Part shown: one piece after another, positions 1-5,172 of the stretch
How the letters are laid out: each line of letters starts with the position of its first letter
How positions within the stretch are numbered: position 1 is the stretch's first letter
Assembly: GCA_025352765.1 (NCBI GenBank)
Contig: JANXSI010000396.1
Span: forward strand, 1-5,775
Reading direction: 5' to 3'
From: Devosia sp.
GTDB lineage: Bacteria; Pseudomonadota; Alphaproteobacteria; Rhizobiales; Devosiaceae
DNA: 5,775 nt
The notes under the pieces: model-generated
Told to the model about the DNA's origin: nothing
What the model saw: only the letters and a program-made list of their open reading frames with translations
Databases searched by the model: none
Translations under genes and position numbers: made by a program

Positions 1-573
1 TTCCATGATCAGCTTCCAGGCCAGCATCGGCGCCGACGGATCGCGCTCGGAGGGCTTCAAAACGAAGGTGTTCCCGCAGGCGATGGCGATCGGATACATC
101 CACATCGGCACCATGGCGGGGAAGTTGAACGGCGTGATGCCGGCCACCACGCCCAGCGGCTGGCGGTCGGAGTAGCTGTCGATCGAGGGGCCGACATTGC
201 GCGAGAACTCGCCCTTTAGGAGCTGCGGCACGCCGCAGGCGAAATCGACGCAGTCGATGCCGCGGGCGAGTTCGCCCAGTGCGTCGTCATGCACCTTGCC
301 GTGTTCGCGCGAAATCTCGCGCGCCAGTTCGTCGGCGTGCTTTTCGAGCAGCTCCTTGAACTTGAACATCACCCTCGCCCGCTTCATCGGCGTGGTGTTG
401 CCCCAGGCGGGCTGGGCTTTCTTGGCGGCCGCGACGGCGGCATTGACCTCGTCGAGCGTCGACAGCGGCAGCGTCGCGATCGCCTCCCCGGTCGCCGGGT
501 TGAATACCGGCTGGGTGCGGGTGCTGACGCTCTGGGTCAGCTTGCCGGCGATGGCGTTTTGGATGATCTGCAT
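1..573 (-). CDS. mmsA: CoA-acylating methylmalonate-semialdehyde dehydrogenase, N-terminal part (runs off the window)
   Basis: The enzyme oxidises malonate or methylmalonate semialdehyde with NAD+ and coenzyme A, giving acetyl-CoA or propionyl-CoA plus CO2. It acts in the cytoplasm as the last step of beta-alanine, beta-aminoisobutyrate, valine and thymine breakdown. Only the first 191 codons are present, about two fifths of the usual roughly 500 residues, so the catalytic cysteine lies outside. Diagnostic text includes VFNPATGE (residues 23-30), KRARVMFKFKELLE (64-77), GVVAGITPFNFPAMVPMWMY (141-160) with the conserved Asn150, and IACGNTFVLKPSERDPSAP (164-182) with cofactor-binding Lys173. 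The MVPMW and KPSERDPSAP wording is typical of the MmsA/IolA branch rather than general aldehyde dehydrogenases. The ATG at 571-573 is preceded by GGGAG with a 6-nt gap. It lies 65 bp downstream of the aminotransferase gene on the same strand, consistent with an operon. An IolA-type role in inositol breakdown is possible, but the neighbours favour amino acid or pyrimidine catabolism. Confidence 0.95.
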   Translation of the reverse strand, partial: MQIIQNAIAGKLTQSVSTRTQPVFNPATGEAIATLPLSTLDEVNAAVAAAKKAQPAWGNTTPMKRARVMFKFKELLEKHADELAREISREHGKVHDDALGELARGIDCVDFACGVPQLLKGEFSRNVGPSIDSYSDRQPLGVVAGITPFNFPAMVPMWMYPIAIACGNTFVLKPSERDPSAPMLAWKLIME

Positions 574-602
574 GTCTGGCTCCCGCCTTGTGTGGAATTT
601 CT

Positions 603-626
603 GTTCTATTGATGATGCAATAGAAC
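603..626. repeat. Perfect 9-bp inverted repeat between aminotransferase gene and mmsA
   Basis: GTTCTATTG (603-611) and CAATAGAAC (618-626) are exact reverse complements separated by the 6 nt ATGATG. A further TTCTATT copy lies at 638-644, across the aminotransferase stop codon. The gap is markedly more A+T-rich than the flanking genes. As RNA it could form a short hairpin between the two cistrons; as DNA it is symmetrical enough for a dimeric repressor. There is no U-tract, so a strong intrinsic terminator is unlikely. Confidence 0.5.
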
Positions 627-638
627 GCCTATTCCATT

Positions 639-1967
639 CTATTCAAGCGTCTTCAGGATCTCCGCCAGCTTGCCGATCAGGATATCGATGTGGCTCTTTT
701 CGACGATCAGCGGCGGCGACATGGCGATGATGTCGCCGGTGGTGCGGATCAGGATCCCCGCTTCGAAGGCCTTGATGAAGGCCGAAAACGCCCGCTTGGT
801 CGGCGAACCGGCGATCGGCTCGAGTTCGACGGCGCCGATCAGCCCGAGATTGCGGATGTCGATGACGTGCGGCAGGCCCTTCAGCGAATGCAGCGCATCC
901 TCCCAGTACTTGCCAAGTTCGGCGCCGCGGGTCAGCAGGCCCTCGTCCTTGTAGGTCTCGAGCGTCGCGAGCCCGGCCGCCGAGGCCACGGGATTACCCG
1001 AATAGGTGTAGCCGTGCATGAACTCGATGGCGTGCTCGGGGCCCTGCATGAAGGCATCGTGGATTTCGCTCGTGACCAGGACGGCGCCCATCGGGATGGT
1101 GCCGTTGGTGAGGCCCTTGGCGGTGACCATGATGTCGGGGACAACGCCGAAATAGTCCGCCGCAAAGGGCGTGCCGACGCGGCCGAAGCCGGTGATCACT
1201 TCGTCGAAGATCAAGAGGATGCCGTGCTTTTTGGTGATGTCGCGCAGCTTCTGCAGATAGCCTCTTGGCGGGATCAGTACGCCGGTCGAGCCGGCGACCG
1301 GCTCGACGATCACCGCCGCTATGGTCGAGGCGTCGTGCAGCGTCACGATCCGCTCGAGTTCGGTGGCGAGATCGCCGCCGGTCTCGCGCTCGCCGCGGGT
1401 GAACTGGTTCTGGCCGGGCGTATGGGTGTGCGGCATGTGGTCGACGCCGGTCAGGAGCGTGCCGAACATTTTCCGGTTGGTGACGATGCCGCCCACCGAA
1501 ATGCCGCCGAAATTGACTCCGTGATAACCGCGTTCGCGACCGATCAGCCGGAAGCGCGCGCCCTCGCCCCGCACCCGGTGATAGGCCAGCGCCACTTTCA
1601 GCGCCGTCTCGACCGATTCCGATCCCGAATTGGTGAACAGCACATGGTTGAGCCCTTCGGGGGCGATGCCGACCAGCGCATTGGCCAGCTCGAACGCCTT
1701 GGGGTGGCCCATCTGGAAAGCCGGAGCGTAGTCCATCTCGGCGGCCTGCTCGGCGATCGCCTCGACGATCTTGGGGCGGCAATGGCCGGCATTGACGCAC
1801 CACAGGCCCGCCGTCCCGTCGAGCACCTGCCGGCCGTCGGAGCTCGTGTAATACATGTCCTTGGCGGCCACGAGCATGCGCGGCGCCTTCTTGAACTGCC
1901 GATTGGAGGTGAAGGGCATCCAGAAGGCGCTCAGATCATTGGGCGCAACATTGAGACGGTTGGACAC
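639..1967 (-). CDS. Omega-amino acid:pyruvate aminotransferase (beta-alanine transaminase), class III PLP enzyme
   Basis: This cytoplasmic PLP enzyme moves the terminal amino group of beta-alanine, or of beta-aminoisobutyrate, to pyruvate. It yields L-alanine and (methyl)malonate semialdehyde, the substrate of the mmsA product next door. The 442-residue product matches the Pseudomonas omega-amino acid:pyruvate aminotransferase family (about 440-450 aa, called aptA or bauA in some species) throughout. Visible are WMPF (residues 16-19), GLWCVNAGH (55-63), FTNSGSE for cofactor phosphate binding (111-117), RERGYHGVNFGG (145-156), IVEPVAGSTGVL (220-231), IFDEVITGFGR with the pyridine-nitrogen Asp255 (253-263), AKGLTNGTIPMGA with Schiff-base Lys284 (283-295), and HGYTYSGNPVA (318-328). 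The frame is open up to an ATG at 2066, but I chose GTG 1967: GAGGGAG lies 7 nt before it, the protein then starts SNRLNVAP like its relatives, and the extra 33 codons overlap the presumed promoter. Probably the first gene of an operon with mmsA. Exact substrate range is inferred. Confidence 0.93.
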   Translation of the reverse strand: MSNRLNVAPNDLSAFWMPFTSNRQFKKAPRMLVAAKDMYYTSSDGRQVLDGTAGLWCVNAGHCRPKIVEAIAEQAAEMDYAPAFQMGHPKAFELANALVGIAPEGLNHVLFTNSGSESVETALKVALAYHRVRGEGARFRLIGRERGYHGVNFGGISVGGIVTNRKMFGTLLTGVDHMPHTHTPGQNQFTRGERETGGDLATELERIVTLHDASTIAAVIVEPVAGSTGVLIPPRGYLQKLRDITKKHGILLIFDEVITGFGRVGTPFAADYFGVVPDIMVTAKGLTNGTIPMGAVLVTSEIHDAFMQGPEHAIEFMHGYTYSGNPVASAAGLATLETYKDEGLLTRGAELGKYWEDALHSLKGLPHVIDIRNLGLIGAVELEPIAGSPTKRAFSAFIKAFEAGILIRTTGDIIAMSPPLIVEKSHIDILIGKLAEILKTLE

Positions 1968-1974
1968 GCGCACA

Positions 1975-1981
1975 CTCCCTC
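1975..1981 (-). promoter_or_regulatory. Ribosome binding site fixing the GTG start of the aminotransferase
   Basis: On the minus strand this reads GAGGGAG, a strong anti-16S match, 7 nt before the GTG at 1967. The ATG at the 5' end of the longer open frame (2066) lies upstream of this site and inside the putative operator/promoter region, so the GTG start is preferred. Confidence 0.75.
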
Positions 1982-2040
1982 GGAGATTTCGGTCTGGTCG
2001 GCGATTGCCCCTTGACGGGCGGACAGGTTTGCCCAGAAAT

Positions 2041-2056
2041 TTGACCAGTTGGAAAA
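2041..2056. promoter_or_regulatory. Predicted RutR-type operator
   Basis: The sequence TTGACCAGTTGGAAAA agrees with the published E. coli RutR palindrome TTGACCA-nn-TGGTCAA at 12 of 14 fixed positions. The only differences are AA in place of TC at 2053-2054. Symmetry extends one pair of bases either side of each end (AT at 2039-2040, AT at 2057-2058). The site lies between a RutR-like regulator gene and the catabolic operon and abuts the predicted minus-strand -10 box, a typical repressor position. Binding is inferred from sequence alone. Confidence 0.6.
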
Positions 2057-2084
2057 ATGTTAGCACTTACCGGGGACCGATCAA
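2057..2084 (-). promoter_or_regulatory. Putative sigma-70-type promoter of the aminotransferase-mmsA operon
   Basis: On the minus strand TTGATC (2084-2079) and TAACAT (2062-2057) are separated by 16 nt, each matching 4 of 6 consensus bases. Transcription would start near 2050, inside the predicted RutR operator, about 80 nt before the GTG start codon. Both boxes are imperfect, so this is a candidate only; its placement directly beside the operator is the main support. Confidence 0.4.
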
Positions 2085-2126
2085 GGTGAAAATGCTGCCG
2101 TCCGGACGCCCGAAAGGTCGCTGCTG

Positions 2127-2765
2127 ATGCCCGTCCCCGCCAAGGCACGGCCGCGGACCCGCATCCAGCGGGAAAAGCAGGACGTGATCCTCGACGGCGC
2201 CCTCAATGTCTTCTCGGTGCAGGGTTTCCGCGGCGCGACGATCGACCAGATCGCCGAGGCGGCGGGGATGAGCAAACCCAACCTGCTCTACTATTTCGCC
2301 AGCAAGGAAGAGATCCACCGCCGGCTGCTCGAGGACATGCTCGATCTCTGGCTCGATCCGTTGCGCGAACTGGACGCCGAGGGTGACCCGATTCCCGAGA
2401 TCCGCTCCTACATCCGCCGCAAGCTCGAGATGGCGCGCGATTTCCCGCGCGAGAGCCGGCTGTTCGCCAACGAAATGCTGCAGGGCGCGCCGCACGCCGT
2501 CGACGTGCTCGAGGGTGAACTCAAGGCGCTCGTCGACCAGAAGGCCGGGGTGATCGAGCGCTGGATGGCGGACGGCAAGATCACCCGCACCGACCCGTAC
2601 CATTTGCTGTTTTCGATCTGGGCGACCACCCAGCACTACGCCGATTTCGACGTGCAGGTCCGGGCGGTTCTCGGTAAAGACCGCGGCGGCGAAGGCCGCT
2701 TCGAAGACGCGGCCCGCTTCCTCGAGAACCTGTTCATGGACGGGCTGCGTCCGAAAACGTCATAG
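2127..2765 (+). CDS. rutR: TetR-family transcriptional regulator, RutR-like
   Basis: This is a one-component repressor of the TetR family. In E. coli RutR binds uracil or thymine and releases DNA, linking pyrimidine supply to pyrimidine breakdown genes. The 212-residue product equals the length of E. coli RutR and resembles it along its whole length. The N-terminal helix-turn-helix spans roughly residues 20-60, with FRGATIDQIAEAAGMSK followed by the recognition-helix end PNLLYYFASKE (51-61). The ligand/dimer domain shows the RutR-type stretches SYIRRKLEMARDFPRESRLF (94-113), ANEMLQGAP (114-122) and FSIWATTQHYADF (162-174). A weak Shine-Dalgarno (AAAGG, 9 nt upstream) precedes the ATG. The gene is divergent from the beta-alanine aminotransferase operon and separated from it by a RutR-like palindrome, so that operon is its most likely target, perhaps along with its own gene. 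The ligand in this organism could be a pyrimidine, beta-alanine or another breakdown product; that is not visible here. Confidence 0.88.
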   Translation: MPVPAKARPRTRIQREKQDVILDGALNVFSVQGFRGATIDQIAEAAGMSKPNLLYYFASKEEIHRRLLEDMLDLWLDPLRELDAEGDPIPEIRSYIRRKLEMARDFPRESRLFANEMLQGAPHAVDVLEGELKALVDQKAGVIERWMADGKITRTDPYHLLFSIWATTQHYADFDVQVRAVLGKDRGGEGRFEDAARFLENLFMDGLRPKTS

Positions 2766-2786
2766 CTCGGCCCACGGGACCATAGA

Positions 2787-3809
2787 GTGCTATCTTTCAC
2801 GACCGACGCTGCGATTTTTGCAGCGACCAACTGCCTGCTTTATCTGCGCCACCCAAGGTTCGTGCTGCGATACTTCGGCAAGCAGCGCCAGTGGCCGAAC
2901 TTGGCCTGCCCCTCCTCGATGGCCGAACTGATTCAATGGCGGAAACTTTTCGATCTCAACCCGGTTTTTCCCATCTTTGCCGACAAGCTCAGGAGCAAGG
3001 ATTGGGCAAAACAGCGTTGTCCGGAGCTCGGGATCCCAGAGACGCTGTGGGTCGGGGATCGGCCCGAGGACATCCCCAATGACCTCGTCGGACCGGACGT
3101 GGTGATCAAGACCAACAATGCCAGTTCGCAGAACTTCTTCCCGGAACGTGAGCGCATGAGCCGCCTCGGCCTGAACAAGACGGTGCGGCGATGGCTGGCC
3201 GGTCGGTTGAGATCGAGCTGGCGGGAGTTTCGCAAGGGCACGCGGGAGTGGGCCTTTTGGCCGGTCGAACGGAAGCTGTTCGTCGAGCGGCTGGTGCGAG
3301 GAAAGCCGCTGGTCGACATTTCGGTCCGGGCAAGCGACGGGGTTGGTTTTCTCGTCACCTGCGCGACGGACTTCAAGACCGAGGCGTCGCGGGTCGGGTT
3401 TTTCTGGCCCGACGGTACGCGGATCAACTACGGAGCCGGCCCCAGCGGACTGGATTCGACCTCTGTGGTCCCGTCCCACATGCGCCGAGCCATCGCCTGC
3501 GCCGCCAACCTGTCGCTGGGGTTCGACTATCTTCGGATCGATTTTCTTGCCGTCGATGAGGGCTTATACCTCAGCGAAATCACCCTCTATCCGGCCTCTG
3601 GCTACGGCCACGACGATTGGTGGAGTGTCACGATCTATCGGTTCTGGATGGCGGCGATCGACAAATCCTGGCCACTCAGCACACCGCAGCCCTGGCCGCG
3701 CTCGATCTACGTCGCGGCGTTCCGGCGCTGGGCCACCGCGCGCGCGGCGGAACTGGGGCCCCCGCAGGATTTTCTAGTCGCAGAACGGGCGAGGCAGGAG
3801 GGTCGCTGA
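2787..3809 (+). CDS. TupA-like ATP-grasp protein
   Basis: The 340-residue product resembles the TupA-like ATP-grasp family, whose namesake works in teichuronopeptide synthesis in Bacillus. Gram-negative members are usually met among capsule, O-antigen or exopolysaccharide genes, where they are thought to ligate an amino or carboxyl group to a surface polymer at the cost of ATP. Visible family features are the N-terminal MAELIQWRKLFDLNPVFPIF block (residues 45-64), ADKLRSKDWAKQR (65-77), the nucleotide-binding strand VVIKTNNASSQ with Lys108 (105-115), KLFVERLVRGKPLVDI (163-178), and the C-terminal metal/ATP motif YLRIDFLAVDEGLYLSEITL with Asp252 and Glu264 (248-267), then PASG. The start is GTG 2787, the only candidate upstream of the conserved block in a frame closed at 2763-2765; its ribosome site is weak (GGGA, 8 nt upstream). 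It follows rutR by 21 bp and could be cotranscribed, although no functional link is evident. The substrate is unknown, and no glycosyltransferase or export gene is in view. Confidence 0.75.
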   Translation: MLSFTTDAAIFAATNCLLYLRHPRFVLRYFGKQRQWPNLACPSSMAELIQWRKLFDLNPVFPIFADKLRSKDWAKQRCPELGIPETLWVGDRPEDIPNDLVGPDVVIKTNNASSQNFFPERERMSRLGLNKTVRRWLAGRLRSSWREFRKGTREWAFWPVERKLFVERLVRGKPLVDISVRASDGVGFLVTCATDFKTEASRVGFFWPDGTRINYGAGPSGLDSTSVVPSHMRRAIACAANLSLGFDYLRIDFLAVDEGLYLSEITLYPASGYGHDDWWSVTIYRFWMAAIDKSWPLSTPQPWPRSIYVAAFRRWATARAAELGPPQDFLVAERARQEGR

Positions 3810-3829
3810 CGAAAGGCCCGTCAGCGACC
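3801..3829. terminator. Perfect 11-bp hairpin at a convergent gene junction, possible bidirectional terminator
   Basis: GGTCGCTGACG (3801-3811) and CGTCAGCGACC (3819-3829) pair perfectly around a 7-nt loop. The left arm includes the stop codon of the ATP-grasp gene, and the right arm ends 17 bp before the last stop of the opposing EF-hand frame. There is no T-tract on either side, so it may slow decay or assist termination rather than act as a classic intrinsic terminator. Confidence 0.5.
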
Positions 3830-3845
3830 GTGGCCGGAACGCGCG

Positions 3846-4085
3846 CTAGCCGCGCTCGAATTCATCGGCAGTGAGCTTGCCGTCGCCATTGCGATCGAGG
3901 CTGGCGAATGCCTTGCCGGCGAGAGCGGCGACGTCAGCGCCTTGCGGGCCGCCGCCTGGCAGGTCGACCATGACCAGCAGCGGCAGCACGCCGCCGGCCG
4001 CGCCGGTGTCGAGCATGCAGCGGACATAGACGGGGTCACCCGAACCCCGAGGCGCGGCGACGGTGATGCGGGCATCGGGCCCCGG
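3846..4085 (-). pseudogene. Remnant or read-through C-terminal half of the EF-hand protein, with a second intact EF loop
   Basis: Directly past the TAA at 4086-4088, the same frame stays open for 79 codons to a TAG at 3846-3848. The translation looks like real protein: DARITVAAPRGSGDPVYVRC, a small hydrophobic stretch VLPLLVMVDLPGGG, then AFASLDRNGDGKLTADEFERG. It contains a complete canonical EF-hand loop at 3896-3861 with Asp, Asn, Asp, Lys, Thr and Glu at positions 1, 3, 5, 7, 9 and 12. Third codon positions are strongly G/C, as in the intact genes. No start codon with a ribosome site introduces this segment; the first in-frame ATG (4016) would give only 56 aa without a Shine-Dalgarno. The simplest reading is that a nonsense change split a gene of about 205 codons (4463-3846). 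A sequencing error in the TAA, or a naturally short protein with decaying flank, are alternatives. Confidence 0.6.
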
Positions 4086-4463
4086 TTACGCGGTCGACGG
4101 GTCGGTGGTCACGGCCTTCCGGGGATTGGTGAATTCCATCAGGCTGATCCCGCCGTCGCCATCGGAGTCGAGCGCCGCAAAAGCGGTCCGGAGGTCGGGC
4201 TGGGCGCTGGCCGGCGAAATTGCCGCGCCCGTCGCGATGGCGGCGGCCGCACCGCCCGCCAGCAGCACCAGGAGTCTCGCGTAGGTCTTGATGAACAGGA
4301 TCGGCTTGTCCTTGAGGGTTGGGGGATGCGCCCCGCCCGCCAGATAGAGGTAGATCGACTCCCGCACGATCGCGCGGGCCTTGTCCATGAAGGCAGCCTT
4401 GGTGGGGTGCGGGATGCGAACTTCGAGCATCTCGCTCTTTTTCGGCGGCTTGCGGTCGGTCAT
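4086..4463 (-). CDS. EF-hand membrane protein, N-terminal half (apparently truncated by an in-frame stop)
   Basis: The 125-residue product has three recognisable parts. Residues 1-45 (SEMLEVRIPHPTKAAFMDKA, then IVRESIYLYLAGG) resemble a CopG/Arc-type ribbon-helix-helix tail: a strand with alternating charge, then helices. Residues about 60-84 are a hydrophobic, alanine-rich segment (LLVLLAGGAAAAIATGAAIS) ending in SPASAQ, which could be a membrane anchor or an internal, signal-like segment cleaved after Ala-Gln. Residues 99-110 form a textbook calcium-binding EF loop, DSDGDGGISLME, with acidic or serine ligands at positions 1, 3, 5, 9 and 12. The likely layout is a cytoplasmic N-terminus with the calcium-binding part outside the inner membrane. 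The ATG is well supported: GGAG lies 6 nt upstream. The frame ends at TAA 4086-4088, but homologous-looking sequence continues beyond it (see 3846-4085), so the protein is probably cut short. The function of such proteins is not established. Confidence 0.72.
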   Translation of the reverse strand: MTDRKPPKKSEMLEVRIPHPTKAAFMDKARAIVRESIYLYLAGGAHPPTLKDKPILFIKTYARLLVLLAGGAAAAIATGAAISPASAQPDLRTAFAALDSDGDGGISLMEFTNPRKAVTTDPSTA

Positions 4464-4559
4464 CGGGGTCTCCGTTCTGCTGGCGTTCGGTGCGCCCGCT
4501 TGAAATAGGGCCGCCGTCGCAGATTGAAACCATCAACCGCGTCGCGATGCCCCCGCAAT

Positions 4560-4573
4560 CGTGTCCGGACACG
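4560..4573. repeat. 14-bp perfect palindrome between the DoxX and EF-hand genes
   Basis: CGTGTCCGGACACG is its own reverse complement. It lies about 97 bp upstream of the EF-hand start and 38 bp past the DoxX stop on the minus strand. It could be an operator for the EF-hand gene or a hairpin foot in the DoxX transcript. With no loop it would form a poor RNA hairpin, so a protein-binding site is the better guess. Confidence 0.4.
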
Positions 4574-4610
4574 CACTCGGGCGCGGTGATCGGGGACGAC
4601 TCTCTCCGGG

Positions 4611-4973
4611 TCAGCCCCCCGCCACCACCAGCACCAGGCCGCCGACGACGGCGACGTTGCCGAGGACCTGGTTCATGTGCCGCTCCCGTTCGTCGCCGGT
4701 GAACTCAGTGAAGTTGTGGTAGAGATAGTTGGCGACGATGGTGAAGACGATCAGCCCGATCGCGCCGATCGTCGGCAGGATGCCCAGCGCCACCATCAGG
4801 CCCCCCAGCGTCTGCACGGCCAGCGCCACCCACAGCGACTCGCGCGGCATCGGGATGCCCTTCTGGCGCAGAATGCCGGTGTGCATCGGCGTCTTCAGGA
4901 AATTGCGAATGCCCGCCTGGGCGAAATAGGCGCCGATCAGAAACCGGCCGACAATGATCAGAATGGCAGTCAT
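4611..4973 (-). CDS. DoxX family integral membrane protein
   Basis: The 120-residue product is a small four-helix inner-membrane protein of the DoxX/DoxD type. It opens with the family pattern ILIIVGRFLIGAYFAQAGIR (residues 4-23, first helix), followed by a loop containing NFLKTPMHTGILRQKGIPMP. Helix two is about 48-65 (LGGLMVALGI), helix three about 68-86 (AIGLIVFTIVANYLYHNF), and helix four about 103-118 (LGNVAVVGGLVLVVAG). The charged ERERHMNQ between the last two helices is common in these proteins. Length is normal for a single-domain member. The frame is open far upstream (to 5546), but that part is low-complexity repeat DNA. The ATG at 4971-4973 starts the family homology and is preceded by GGGGG six nt away. 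Family members have been linked to redox or sulfur metabolism and to envelope stress, but no specific role can be assigned here. Confidence 0.85.
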   Translation of the reverse strand: MTAILIIVGRFLIGAYFAQAGIRNFLKTPMHTGILRQKGIPMPRESLWVALAVQTLGGLMVALGILPTIGAIGLIVFTIVANYLYHNFTEFTGDERERHMNQVLGNVAVVGGLVLVVAGG

Positions 4974-5172
4974 GAAATTCCCCCACCTCGGCACCCTCCG
5001 CCGAGGCCCGCGAAACTTCCCCGATTGCGGTGTGCCGTCAACCGCCTGATGACGCCGGTCCACCGATCCTCGGCGGAGCACGCCGCCAAACGCCGGCGGT
5101 TGGCGCTCACCACCCTTCCGGCCAGGAGAACCGCGCTCGGGAGCGGAGCCTCGATGTCGATCGTCTGGCCTC
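4974..5172. other. Non-coding stretch upstream of the DoxX gene, with short inverted repeats
   Basis: I see no gene here. The stretch contains CCTCGGC (4986-4992) facing GCCGAGG (5000-5006), a 7-bp hairpin with a 7-nt loop immediately before the DoxX ribosome site. CTCCGCCGAGG (4996-5006) is matched by its reverse complement CCTCGGCGGAG at 5068-5078, and CAACCGCC (5039-5046) is matched by GGCGGTTG near 5095-5102. These nested arms suggest a longer folded repeat or alternative hairpins in the DoxX leader. The open frames crossing it have proline/arginine-rich, non-protein-like composition. Confidence 0.5.

Noticed and set aside
690..2015. 441-codon plus-strand open frame
   Set aside because: It is the antisense of the aminotransferase gene, whose minus-strand product shows all class III PLP motifs; the plus-strand product is rich in Arg, Gly and Asp without recognisable family features.
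2041..2069. TTGACC as the -35 box of a plus-strand rutR promoter
   Set aside because: At 16-18 nt spacing the downstream hexamers (GCACTT, CACTTA, ACTTAC) do not resemble a -10 box, whereas the RutR operator reading explains the sequence better.
3821..4075. 84-codon minus-strand open frame overlapping the EF-hand remnant
   Set aside because: It is in a different frame from the one encoding the EF-hand loop DRNGDGKLTADE and has low-complexity Ser/Ala/Arg composition.
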